Assembly: GCA_022360275.1 (NCBI GenBank)
Contig: JAKSDC010000197.1
Span: forward strand, 1-36,680
Direction: 5' to 3'
Source of the DNA: Chlorobiales bacterium
Lineage (GTDB): Bacteria > Bacteroidota > Chlorobiia > Chlorobiales > Chlorobiaceae
DNA length: 36,680 bases
The notes beneath the pieces were generated by a model that saw only the letters and a list, made by a program, of their open reading frames with translations, was not told the DNA's origin and ran no database searches. Both the position numbers and the translations under genes were made by a program. This document shows, piece by piece, positions 8,548 to 16,204 of the stretch (position 1 is its first letter; every line of letters starts with the position of its first letter).

Positions 8548-9453
8548 TCACGTAAACCGGACAGTCATCGACAAGTCCAGAGCCGTAACACTGTGGGTCA
8601 GCTCGCCGACCGAGATATAATCCACACCTGTTTCCGCAATTTCAGCCACATTGTGCAGTCCGACATTGCCCGAGGCTTCAAGATGTATGACAGGATCTCG
8701 TTCCCGGGCACATGCTACCGCAGCCGCAAGCTCGTCGAGAGAAAAATTATCGAGCAGGATGATGTCCGGACCGGCACCGACAGCTTCCTGCAGTTCCGCA
8801 ATCGACCGTACCTCAACCTCAATGTTCATGGAGGTTCCTTTTTTCGAAAGGTAGTTTCTTGCACGCACTATAGCCTGAGCCACCCCGCCCGCCGCATCGA
8901 TATGATTATCCTTGATAAGAACGAGGTCGAACAACCCGAACCGATGGTTCTGCCCCCCACCGATCTTTACCGCTTCCTTGTCAAAATACCGCAACCCGGG
9001 AGCCGTTTTTCTTGTATCGAGAATTTTTGCTCCGGTATGCGCAATTTTCTCAACATAGGACCGGGTTCTTGTTGCAATTCCGGACATGCGCTGCAAAAAA
9101 TTAAGCGCCGTTCTTTCTGCAACGAGCAGTGAAGCCACCTTGCCTTCAGCTTTGAGAACAGTATCACCCTCTCCAAGCTTTGCACCATCACTGACCAACG
9201 GCTTAACATGGATATTCGGGTCGATGCCCAGGAATACCTGCTCTGCAACAGCTATCCCGGCAACAACTCCCGAGGCTTTAGCCTGGATAATACCTTGGCC
9301 GGTCTGGCCGGGCTCGATCGTTGCCAGCGTTGTCACATCGCCGTCATATCGATCTTCCTCAAGCGCCTGCATGATAGCCCGCGCTTTGCACATGGTAAAA
9401 AAATCGTAAAAATCCCTTTCTTTCATCATATTGTTTTGCTGACGGGGACGCAC
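8548..9453 (-). CDS. nadC: Nicotinate-nucleotide pyrophosphorylase (quinolinate phosphoribosyltransferase)
   Basis: 301 aa from a GTG at 9453. ATG codons at 9429 and 9426 are equally plausible starts and would trim 8-9 residues. It converts quinolinate and PRPP to nicotinate mononucleotide, CO2 and PPi in de novo NAD synthesis. Family blocks in order: EEDRYDGDVTTLATI, ERTALNFLQRMSGIATRTR, KILDTRKTAPGLRYFDKEAV with the PRPP/quinolinate-binding Arg/Lys residues, IGGGQNHRFGLFDLVLIKDN, and LEASGNVGLHNVAEIAETGV. nadA and nadB are not in the window. No Shine-Dalgarno is visible at any of the candidate starts. Confidence 0.95.
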   Translation of the reverse strand: MRPRQQNNMMKERDFYDFFTMCKARAIMQALEEDRYDGDVTTLATIEPGQTGQGIIQAKASGVVAGIAVAEQVFLGIDPNIHVKPLVSDGAKLGEGDTVLKAEGKVASLLVAERTALNFLQRMSGIATRTRSYVEKIAHTGAKILDTRKTAPGLRYFDKEAVKIGGGQNHRFGLFDLVLIKDNHIDAAGGVAQAIVRARNYLSKKGTSMNIEVEVRSIAELQEAVGAGPDIILLDNFSLDELAAAVACARERDPVIHLEASGNVGLHNVAEIAETGVDYISVGELTHSVTALDLSMTVRFT

Positions 9454-9585
9454 GGTCCACTATCTGAAATCCCTTATACATTTTAAAATAACACTTCCCG
9501 GGCAAACTGATCGTTCGGGAAAATGTTTTGTTGGCACCAACTAATAGCGTAAGATTCCTGAGTCGAGCACTCCAAACCAAGAAAC

Positions 9586-9987
9586 ATGTCCGCCATGAAA
9601 AACGGTACTCCATCTTCCTGCGTCAAACTTGTCAATCTGACTTTTTATGCTCATCACGGTGTACATAAGGAAGAACATTTTATCGGCTCCAAATACGAAG
9701 TAGATGTCGAAATGTATTTTGATTACTCCCTCGCCGCTCGGCATGATGACATATCCAGCACAGTGGACTACCGGCTGGCTTATGAAAAGATCAAAAGTGT
9801 ACTGACACAGAAAAAGTACTTTCTTATCGAAGCCGTTGCCTATACCATAGCAATGGAGTTTCTGGACGACTTCCCCCTTCTGGACAGCGTCACCATAAAA
9901 GTCAGGAAACGTAATCCTCCGATCGGCGGGGTCTGCGATTACGCCGAAGCCGCATATACAGCAAGAAAAGCATTATCCGCATCATGA
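9586..9987 (+). CDS. folB: Dihydroneopterin aldolase
   Basis: 133 aa, small tunnelling-fold enzyme that cleaves 7,8-dihydroneopterin to 6-hydroxymethyl-7,8-dihydropterin and glycolaldehyde in folate synthesis. The N-terminal strand KLVNLTFYAHHGVHKEEHF carries the conserved GV..EE pattern with the substrate-binding Glu. The C-terminal catalytic Lys strand is SVTIKVRKRNPPIGG. A second ATG three codons in (9595) is an alternative start. The stop overlaps the start of folK (ATGA), so the two are translationally coupled and catalyse successive steps. Confidence 0.93.
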   Translation: MSAMKNGTPSSCVKLVNLTFYAHHGVHKEEHFIGSKYEVDVEMYFDYSLAARHDDISSTVDYRLAYEKIKSVLTQKKYFLIEAVAYTIAMEFLDDFPLLDSVTIKVRKRNPPIGGVCDYAEAAYTARKALSAS

Positions 9988-10502
9988 ACCGTCGTCAACT
10001 CACCGCTTTTATCGGTGCCGGATCGAACATCGGCAACAAAGCCCGCAACTTGCAGGAAGCACTCGATATGCTTGCAAAACTTCCACAGACATCCGTTGTG
10101 CAAGCATCGGGCGTCTACCACTCGGAACCCCTTGGCTTGAACGACCAGGAGTGGTTCTACAATGCTGTCATTGAAATGCACACGGCGCTTTCTCCCGATG
10201 CCCTTCTGTCATCCTGCCAAAAAATAGAAACCGATATGGGACGACCGGCCGAACATGCAAAATGGGGACCCCGCATCATCGACCTTGACGTACTGCTTTA
10301 TGATGACTTGACATGCTGCCTTGAACACCTTACTATCCCCCATCCCGAGCTTCCCAACAGAAAATTCGCCCTTCTTCCCATGCTTGATCTTGCCAACCCG
10401 GTACACCCTGTCCTGGGAAAAACAATGAAGGAGTTGCTTGAAACGTGCCCTGACCGATCAGCCATTGAACGTTGCAACCATCTGTTCCTGAAAATCCCAT
10501 AA
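9984..10502 (+). CDS. folK: 2-amino-4-hydroxy-6-hydroxymethyldihydropteridine pyrophosphokinase
   Basis: 172 aa. HPPK transfers pyrophosphate from ATP to 6-hydroxymethyl-7,8-dihydropterin, the FolB product. The N-terminal strand AFIGAGSNIGNKARNLQEAL and the hallmark WGPRIIDLDVLLYDD (Mg-binding Asp pair DLD) are both present. They are followed by the conserved IPHPELPNRKFALLPMLDL loop. Its start overlaps the folB stop by 4 bp. The gene ends just before a hairpin shared with the convergent ArsA-like gene. Confidence 0.95.
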   Translation: MNRRQLTAFIGAGSNIGNKARNLQEALDMLAKLPQTSVVQASGVYHSEPLGLNDQEWFYNAVIEMHTALSPDALLSSCQKIETDMGRPAEHAKWGPRIIDLDVLLYDDLTCCLEHLTIPHPELPNRKFALLPMLDLANPVHPVLGKTMKELLETCPDRSAIERCNHLFLKIP

Positions 10503-10508
10503 AACAAA

Positions 10509-10530
10509 AAAGCCCCGTTTTAAGGGCTTT
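10509..10530. terminator. Bidirectional terminator between folK and the ArsA-like gene
   Basis: AAAGCCC (10509-10515) pairs with GGGCTTT (10524-10530) over an 8-nt loop. On the minus strand it is followed by TTTTTTGTTTT, a good T-tract. On the plus strand the U-run is short (TTTCTT). It serves the minus-strand ArsA-like gene best and folK probably also. Confidence 0.75.
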
Positions 10531-10574
10531 CTTGCATCTATGAAACGATCTTTTCAAAGCAAAAGGCGTTGTTC

Positions 10575-11729
10575 TTAGTTCGCAAACGTGATATTCAGAT
10601 GACCCTCCTCGAAATCGGCGCCCTCCGTTTTCCTTCCCACAAGGATATTCGGCAGTACAATACTTTTCCTGAAATTGTTGATATCAACGAGCAGTTCATC
10701 CCCCTTGATATTGACGTTGAGCTTTGTGATCTCGACATTCGGCATGTGCAGGCGGAGTACATACTTACCGTCTATTTTTTCAAGCGACTGTGTCCTGTCG
10801 TCTTTATACAGGACCTCCAACGGGTTATGCCCGTTGAAGATCTCCTGGCTTAATGCGTGGAGCTGTTCCGTTTTGATTACCTCACGGGCAACCTGCGATG
10901 CCTTGAATATTGGAATGGGATAGAAGCAGTCGTCAATGACTTTGAGGTACTTCTGTTGCAAGGCAATAAGGCTTGTAAGATAATCATCGGAAGAGCTTTG
11001 GGGAAGAATCTTGTTGACGACAACAGCGTCAAGCTTGTAACCGAAGAGATTGAGATAGGTTTGAACGCGAAGCGCTTCCTTGATCACCATGTTTTCAGGA
11101 TTGACCACTACCCTGAAGGTCGTAATGCTTGTGTCCTGAAGCATACCGTGCAGCTCTTTCATATGCTCATTGACTTCCGGCATGAGCTTGAAAATATTCT
11201 TCTTCGGCATGAAGCGGTTCAACAGCGGCGCGGCAAAACCGATCGCCTTCGAGTGCCATCCCCCGATCTTTTCCGAATACCAGCCATAGGATTCGGGCAT
11301 TCCCAGCAACCGCATGGTTTCACCGGTCGGCGCTGCGTCAACAACAACAGCATCATATTTTCCTGACTTGGCTGCCTTCCAGATATACCGCAGACTGATC
11401 ATTTCTTCCATACCGGGTACAATAGCCAGCTCTTCAGCAACAACCTCATTTGCACCATCGTTCATCAAAATGGATGAGAAATAGGAATACAGTTCGGTCC
11501 AATTCGCCCTTATCTCTTCAAGCACGTTAACTTCCATTGCAAAGAGGTTTTTTTCCACCTCAACGGGCGTTGGAGAAAGTTCAACCCCCAGCGCATCCGC
11601 CAGACTGTGAGCAACATCTGTACTCATGATGAGTACTTTCTTACCGTTACGCGCTATTGCCGTTGCTGTCGCTGCTGATACCGTTGTTTTTCCAACGCCG
11701 CCTTTACCCAGATAAAGAATAATTCTCAT
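10575..11729 (-). CDS. ArsA/Get3-family ATPase with C-terminal HSP20-like domain (downstream copy)
   Basis: 384 aa. The deviant Walker A is GKGGVGKTT (residues 8-16), and the switch region reads DAAPTGETMR (131-140). Known Get3/ArsA proteins have DTAPTGHTLR there, so the His is Glu here. Only one ATPase domain is present, unlike the two of classical arsenite pumps. I see no paired zinc CxxC as in eukaryotic Get3 and no ArsA-type triple cysteine arsenite site. The last 70 residues (about 314-384) are beta-rich, with GDELLVDINNFRKSIVLP, and resemble the HSP20-like domain found on bacterial ArsA-like proteins. ArsA and Get3 relatives use ATP to move anions or to chaperone tail-anchored membrane proteins. 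Its position beside the chlorosome genes suggests a chaperone role (inference). Confidence 0.85.
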   Translation of the reverse strand: MRIILYLGKGGVGKTTVSAATATAIARNGKKVLIMSTDVAHSLADALGVELSPTPVEVEKNLFAMEVNVLEEIRANWTELYSYFSSILMNDGANEVVAEELAIVPGMEEMISLRYIWKAAKSGKYDAVVVDAAPTGETMRLLGMPESYGWYSEKIGGWHSKAIGFAAPLLNRFMPKKNIFKLMPEVNEHMKELHGMLQDTSITTFRVVVNPENMVIKEALRVQTYLNLFGYKLDAVVVNKILPQSSSDDYLTSLIALQQKYLKVIDDCFYPIPIFKASQVAREVIKTEQLHALSQEIFNGHNPLEVLYKDDRTQSLEKIDGKYVLRLHMPNVEITKLNVNIKGDELLVDINNFRKSIVLPNILVGRKTEGADFEEGHLNITFAN

Positions 11730-11768
11730 GTTTTGTACTGAAAAACTATTGTGTGAACGGAACCTTGA

Positions 11769-13517
11769 TTATTTGGTTTTTTTGAGAGGCCCTTTAGGTT
11801 CGGAGTTTGCAGCAGGCTTTTTCTGCTGGGAACGCGTGTCGATACTGGAATTATCTTCAGGTACCGGCTCGGATTCCATTGTTTTGTAAATCCTCGGCCG
11901 GTTCTTCTCAGGTTCAGTCTTGTCAGCCGGCTCACTCTGAATGGCAATTTTTCTCCTGGACGTATCTTTTTCTTCCTCTACCCCCCCGTGCATACCGGTT
12001 TCAGGCAGATCAAGATCGGCAACGTCCTGCAGTGCCTCTCTCAACTGCTCCTCCACCACTTGTGGAATATCATCCTCTTCGGTTCTCACTTTTATCTTTC
12101 TGGATTGCACCTTGTCGTCACCATGCTCCTCCAATGACGGGGTATCTGTCAAGACGGAATCCTTGCGGGCAGTTTCTGCAGAAGCACCTGTATCCGGCAC
12201 CGCCGGCTGCTCCTCTGTAACAACAGAAACTTTTTTGCGCTGAATACCACCGTCATGCTTGCTTTCTTCTGAATCAACGGGGCCGGGCGGTATATTTGCC
12301 CCCACTCCCTGTATAACCTGGTCCAGTGAATCGGTAACCCCCCCAAGCGGCGTATCGCTGCTGTCAGCTTGTATCTTTACTTTCTTACGACGTATCGGTC
12401 CGCTGTTCTCATCAGGCATCGGGAGACTCTCGTCTGGCTCCTGAGATCGGGCACCACCCCCCGAACGGGCGGCAGGCGGAGGCCCTGGCGATTTCTTACC
12501 CATAGGTCCGAAACTGGTAGTCAACTTGAGCATCTTACCCATAGAGCCGAGAATACCGTCATTCTTGACAGCTGTCTGTATAGCATTCATAACAAATTTT
12601 TCCGCCTTCGGATTATCGGCAATATTGGATATCAATTCGTTGATCGCAGTCAGCATCGTGGCAACGTCGTTCGGAATGTGCTGAAGGTCTTTCATGACCT
12701 GGTCACGAAACTTGAACGGAGCATCGCCGATCGTGTCTCTCAAGTTGGCGGCAATCCGTTTCAATGCTTCAGGATCGGTCGGCAGAACGCCTTCCAGGCC
12801 TTTTGGTATGCCCGGCGGCGGCATGGGCTCTTGTGAGTCTTGCTGCGGCTTCCTGCTGCCTGGAGCTGACCCGTATGGCAGCTCCGCTTCCGACTGGTTT
12901 TCGGGAGCATATCCTATTGAAGCCTTGTATTGTTCAAGCAGATCCTGGCCATAACCGATGCGGCTGTTTTGCTCGGACCTCGGCGCGCGACTTGCCGGAG
13001 AATCGAATGACAGAGGGTTTGGCGGGCAGATATTTCTTGCCGACCGGAAAATCTGTTCTGCAATTTCGTCGGGAATCTCGTTTCTGAAACCGCTTCCGAG
13101 TGAGTTTTCGATAATGGACTCTATAATCGTGTGCAGGGTAGTAATCTTATCCGCTTCATCTATTTCAACCATATCGAAGATAACATAAACAGGCTCTTTA
13201 TTTTCCCTTCTGATTCGAAGATTCAGCGTAGCGAAATCATTGTCTTTGTTCCGGCTGTTAATCGAAACAGCACCCGAAGCAAACCTGTCCAGGTAATCCT
13301 TATTTGCACCTCTGGCCCAGAGATAAACCGCCCTGTCAGAATAGATCAGATAGTCCTGGTAAGCAATATTACCTACCCTTTCCTGATGCGATTCATAGAA
13401 GACGCCATCAAAAAATGCTATCGGACGCTCTCCGGCATTCAGCAATTGCTTCCGAAAAAACTCGGCGACATCACCCGTTTCGGTATGTCCCGATACATAC
13501 GTAGATATAGTAGCCAT
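11769..13517 (-). CDS. Unrecognised 582-aa protein with PH-like N-terminus and repeated basic motif in a disordered tail
   Basis: Residues 15-140 look like a small beta-rich domain ending in a helix, reminiscent of bacterial PH-like domains (FDGVFYESHQERVGN, YQDYLIYSDRAVYLWARG, then TTLHTIIESIIENSL). Residues about 230-330 form a helical region (GLEGVLPTDPEALKRIAANL, VATMLTAINELISN). Residues 340-582 are Pro/Gly/Asp/Glu-rich and probably disordered. Four spaced copies of a basic-hydrophobic motif lie in this tail: IRRKKVKIQ (375), IQRKKVSVV (425), QSRKIKVRT (481) and SRRKIAIQS (520). There is no signal peptide or membrane segment. It lies between csmA and an ArsA-like gene, 39 bp before the latter, so the two are probably co-transcribed. 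Function unknown; a scaffold or adaptor for chlorosome or membrane proteins is only a guess. Confidence 0.8.
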   Translation of the reverse strand: MATISTYVSGHTETGDVAEFFRKQLLNAGERPIAFFDGVFYESHQERVGNIAYQDYLIYSDRAVYLWARGANKDYLDRFASGAVSINSRNKDNDFATLNLRIRRENKEPVYVIFDMVEIDEADKITTLHTIIESIIENSLGSGFRNEIPDEIAEQIFRSARNICPPNPLSFDSPASRAPRSEQNSRIGYGQDLLEQYKASIGYAPENQSEAELPYGSAPGSRKPQQDSQEPMPPPGIPKGLEGVLPTDPEALKRIAANLRDTIGDAPFKFRDQVMKDLQHIPNDVATMLTAINELISNIADNPKAEKFVMNAIQTAVKNDGILGSMGKMLKLTTSFGPMGKKSPGPPPAARSGGGARSQEPDESLPMPDENSGPIRRKKVKIQADSSDTPLGGVTDSLDQVIQGVGANIPPGPVDSEESKHDGGIQRKKVSVVTEEQPAVPDTGASAETARKDSVLTDTPSLEEHGDDKVQSRKIKVRTEEDDIPQVVEEQLREALQDVADLDLPETGMHGGVEEEKDTSRRKIAIQSEPADKTEPEKNRPRIYKTMESEPVPEDNSSIDTRSQQKKPAANSEPKGPLKKTK

Positions 13518-13863
13518 CTCAAGTCCTGTCCTTTACACTGGTTAGCCGTGCAATGTTGAAACAACAAAAATATGAAAACAAATAGAAATTATATAATAAT
13601 ATGGCACATAACAAACACCTCAATACTCGTAAAACCAAGGGCTGCAGGCCCTTCACCAACAGAAAAAGGAAATCAAAGATCATGCAAGAGAAGTATCTGC
13701 CGTACAAAATGAAAGGCAAAGCAATTCGCCACAGAGAAGCGGTACCAACAGAAATATAGGGGAGCCGGGCGGCAAAAGTTTAGCGTAATAACGCTCATAA
13801 AACAAAAAAGGCAGTGGTTAGCATAGTGCTATCACTGCCTCTTGAGCTCGCTTGCTTTTACGC
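13518..13863. other. 346-bp gap between csmA and the 582-aa gene
   Basis: I see no convincing gene here. It contains the csmA terminator near 13801-13840. The remaining AT-rich part is the likely site of the promoter for the 582-aa gene and the ArsA-like gene after it, but no clear promoter boxes could be picked out. Confidence 0.5.
13801..13840 (-). terminator. Strong csmA terminator
   Basis: A long hairpin: AGGCAGTG (13809-13816) pairs with CACTGCCT (13833-13840), and inside it TAGCA (13819-13823) pairs with TGCTA (13827-13831) across a 3-nt loop. On the minus strand it is followed by TTTTTTGTT. It lies about 25 bp past the csmA stop, which fits a short abundant csmA mRNA. Confidence 0.88.
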
Positions 13864-14109
13864 TTACTTAGCGAATTTGGACTCAACCGCTTTGGTTGGC
13901 ACAGCAAAGCCGGAAACTTCAGGTGAAGAACCGCGAAGGCTTCCGCCGCCGCCGCCCATGTTACCGTAAGCATTGCGATTGATTCTCATGGTACCTTTAC
14001 CCAAAGCATCAAACAGCATACCGACTGTTTCCCAGTGACCTTCAACCATGACCTCGAAAATACGACCGGCTGCGGCTAGGATATCGGTAAATACGCCTCC
14101 TCCACTCAT
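13864..14109 (-). CDS. csmA: Chlorosome envelope (baseplate) protein A precursor
   Basis: 81 aa, small hydrophobic protein begun by MSGGGVFTDILAAAGRIFEV. CsmA is known to form the chlorosome baseplate and bind BChl a, and His25 in VEGHWETVG is the expected ligand. The precursor tail after residue about 60 (GSSPEVSGFAVPTKAVESK) is removed in known CsmA to leave a 59-residue mature form. The Gly run (GGGGG near residue 52) is longer than I recall for Chlorobaculum tepidum (79 aa), explaining the slightly greater length. Translation signal is excellent: AAAGGAGG five to six bases before ATG. It lies 132 bp after csmC and in front of a strong terminator, so it is probably made both from its own mRNA and from a csmCA mRNA. 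Confidence 0.98.
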   Translation of the reverse strand: MSGGGVFTDILAAAGRIFEVMVEGHWETVGMLFDALGKGTMRINRNAYGNMGGGGGSLRGSSPEVSGFAVPTKAVESKFAK

Positions 14110-14128
14110 AATTCCTCCTTTTGGAATT
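14110..14128 (-). promoter_or_regulatory. csmA ribosome binding site inside a small inverted repeat
   Basis: On the mRNA strand the Shine-Dalgarno AAAGGAGG sits between AATTCC and GGAATT (14123-14128 and 14110-14115), which can pair in a 6-bp stem. Part of the Shine-Dalgarno lies in the stem. The hairpin could tune or merely decorate translation initiation; the Shine-Dalgarno itself is certain. Confidence 0.6.
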
Positions 14129-14141
14129 TAATTATTGGAAA

Positions 14142-14154
14142 TTTACCAGGTAAA
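14142..14154. promoter_or_regulatory. 13-bp palindrome upstream of csmA
   Basis: TTTACC-A-GGTAAA is a perfect palindrome 33-45 bp upstream of the csmA ATG, between csmC and csmA. It may be an operator or a 5'-end stabilising hairpin of the csmA mRNA. No regulator can be named. Confidence 0.4.
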
Positions 14155-14189
14155 CGGAAATAGAAACTTTGAACTAATTTACGTTAAAA

Positions 14190-14229
14190 TAAAAAAAAAC
14201 ACAAACAAAAACACCTTGACACATTGGTG
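14190..14229 (-). terminator. Weak attenuator-like hairpin after csmC
   Basis: On the minus strand CACC (14226-14229) and GGTG (14212-14215) form a short, imperfect stem followed by a long T-rich run (TTTTTGTTTGTG then nine T). It is too weak for full termination. It could let part of the csmC transcripts read on into csmA, in line with the known mono- and dicistronic mRNAs of Chlorobaculum. Confidence 0.4.
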
Positions 14230-14241
14230 ACTCCGGCAACC

Positions 14242-14652
14242 TTACTTTTTGCCGCCCAGAGAATTTTTCACACCTTTGACAGTTTCAGATGCAGACATCC
14301 CTGCATCACCAACCGCCGTAGCAGCGTTTTCGGTAACGTTTTCCACATTCTTTACCGCATCGGAGTAAAGCTCACCGGCAGTTCTTGAAACATCTTTGAC
14401 GGTAATGGCAACCCTGTCAATAGTGTCACCAACTACCCCGCTCGTGCTGCCGAGCATTCTGCCGATTCCGGTTGCATCAACCAGAGAACCCACGGTTCCC
14501 GTTACGGTTTCAACAAGATTTCCTGCCAGCTCAAGCCCGCCGACAATTGCGCTCTGTCCGGTCAGCAACGCTCCTTCCGCCAGAAACGTCATACGGTCGG
14601 TCAGTTCAAGAGCTTTAAAATCTTTACGCAGTTTTTGATAGGATTCGCCCAT
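14242..14652 (-). CDS. csmC: Chlorosome envelope protein C
   Basis: 136 aa from the ATG at 14652. This start is preceded by AAGGAGAG at good spacing; the GTG two codons upstream (14658) would disturb that spacing. N-terminus MGESYQKLRKDFKALELTDR is charged. The middle (about residues 25-75) is hydrophobic and Gly/Val-rich with AIVGGLELAGNLVETVTGTV, as in CsmC and CsmD envelope proteins. The C-terminal part is amphipathic and Ala/Val-rich. CsmC is a known but non-essential envelope protein encoded directly before csmA. Order and polarity here are the classic csmC-csmA pair. Confidence 0.93.
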   Translation of the reverse strand: MGESYQKLRKDFKALELTDRMTFLAEGALLTGQSAIVGGLELAGNLVETVTGTVGSLVDATGIGRMLGSTSGVVGDTIDRVAITVKDVSRTAGELYSDAVKNVENVTENAATAVGDAGMSASETVKGVKNSLGGKK

Positions 14653-14776
14653 AATCACTCTCCTTGCAGAGCCCTTTAGGACCCTGCTGTTATTGATTGT
14701 TTATGAAAAAAAATGTAAAAAAAAAATTCATTACCAGCCAACACCTTCAGGGATAGCGTTGGCGCTCATCGTACAA

Positions 14777-15994
14777 TCACACCCTGTTATACTCTTTCTC
14801 TCTCTGATGCTCTCCCTGCTTGTTGAGATCAAAAGGTATATGCAGCCACTTGTCCTTGAAGACCGCATCTCCCGGATCAAGCCCGGTAAGACTTATCGGC
14901 AGTGTAATAATCTTTCTCTGGTTTCCGATCTGCACGAACAGCTCATCTCCTGTAACCCATACGTCAATATCAACCGGGTTGGCAAACATCAGCTTTAACT
15001 GTACTTCATAGATGTCGCCGCTTCTCTCGAACTTGATCGGCGGCTCATTGAACATGAGCTGTGATGGATCCGAGTCCCCGTACATGTCGGAGGCAAATCT
15101 TTCAAGCGCCTCGAGCCCGACAATTTCCTGCTCGTACATCTTGAGCTTCTTTACCGGCAACGGGGTGAACCCCTGCTCGATCTCGCCGAGATACTTCTGC
15201 TGAATTCCCTTCCACTTTTCAAGGTAACCGCTGTCCTCCTTGGCATCGAGCATCTTGTTGACCAGTACCATATCCACATTGAAGCCGTAGAGGTTAAGGT
15301 AAGTAAGAGCCCGCATGGTCTCCTTGATGGACATTCTCTCCGCATTCATGACAAGCCTTACGGTCGAATTTTCATTGTCGGTAAGAATCTCCCTGATGTC
15401 CTCAAGTTCGTCAAACACCTGATCAACCGAGTCGATGGCATCTTCCGGCGGAATATAATAGGCGATTTTGTCGGACATTTTTGAAAGCGGCTTGCTGAGC
15501 GGCTTCATAATATACTTATTGACATTTTTCACGGCTTTCATGCCCCATGAAAGTGTATCGGGCAGAGAAAGCAGCCTCAGCGTTTCGCCGGTAGGCGCAG
15601 TATCGAGCACGAGGGCATCGTAAAGTCCCGCAGCCTTGTATCGCTTGATTCTCAACAATGAAAAAAGTTCCTCCATGCCTGGCAGGATAGTCATTTCGTC
15701 CGCAACCACCCCGGAAACCCCTTGTGCGGCGAATATCCTTGTGTAATATTTCTGGACCGACTGCCAGTTCTCCTTTAAATCAACATAAGGATTGACCTCA
15801 ATCGCATGCAGATTGTTCTTGATCTTGGTAGGTTCAGGCCCTAAAGAAATATTAAACGAGTCGGAAAGACTGTGAGCAGGATCTGTAGACAATACCAGCG
15901 TACGGTGACCCATTTCCGACAAGCGAACCGCGGTTGCCGCCGAAACACTTGTTTTTCCAACCCCGCCTTTCCCAGTGAATGTTAAAATACGCAT
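14777..15994 (-). CDS. ArsA/Get3-family ATPase with C-terminal HSP20-like domain (upstream copy)
   Basis: 405 aa, paralogue of the 384-aa ATPase on the other side of csmCA. Deviant Walker A GKGGVGKTS (residues 8-16), then STDPAHSLSDSF, and switch DTAPTGETLR (131-140). The sequence appears to have no cysteine, so neither the Get3 zinc pair nor an arsenite site can form. The middle (VNKYIMKPLSKPLSKMSDKI) is the helical client-binding-like region. Residues about 320-388 form the HSP20-like domain (DIYEVQLKLMFANPVDIDVW, GDELFVQIGNQRKIITLP). It ends in a charged tail rich in Glu/Lys/Arg. It is upstream of csmC by 118 bp and divergent from pyrK. Confidence 0.87.
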   Translation of the reverse strand: MRILTFTGKGGVGKTSVSAATAVRLSEMGHRTLVLSTDPAHSLSDSFNISLGPEPTKIKNNLHAIEVNPYVDLKENWQSVQKYYTRIFAAQGVSGVVADEMTILPGMEELFSLLRIKRYKAAGLYDALVLDTAPTGETLRLLSLPDTLSWGMKAVKNVNKYIMKPLSKPLSKMSDKIAYYIPPEDAIDSVDQVFDELEDIREILTDNENSTVRLVMNAERMSIKETMRALTYLNLYGFNVDMVLVNKMLDAKEDSGYLEKWKGIQQKYLGEIEQGFTPLPVKKLKMYEQEIVGLEALERFASDMYGDSDPSQLMFNEPPIKFERSGDIYEVQLKLMFANPVDIDVWVTGDELFVQIGNQRKIITLPISLTGLDPGDAVFKDKWLHIPFDLNKQGEHQREKEYNRV

Positions 15995-16204
15995 GAACCA
16001 AGCATTGGATTTTTTAAACTTTCAAAGAGTACAAGATATAACTATCGTGTCACTCTACAAAAGGAGAAACGTAAGACATGGTAGTGAATGTTTTCAGATT
16101 TTCAATGTATTTTCTTTTCAGGCTCCTGAATAGTTTGTAAATAGGGCGTTAACTTTCTGAGCAAACACCTCATTTCAATATTCTTCCCAAAACCATCTTC
16201 ACGC

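Noticed and set aside
13519..13719. 66-aa hydrophobic minus-strand frame between csmA and the 582-aa gene
   Set aside because: Low-complexity composition in an AT-rich spacer, running up to the next gene with no ribosome binding site.
16078..16140. 20-codon frame after AAAAGGAG upstream of pyrK, a possible leader peptide
   Set aside because: The Shine-Dalgarno spacing is long (about 11 nt), the peptide has no meaningful composition, and no attenuator follows.
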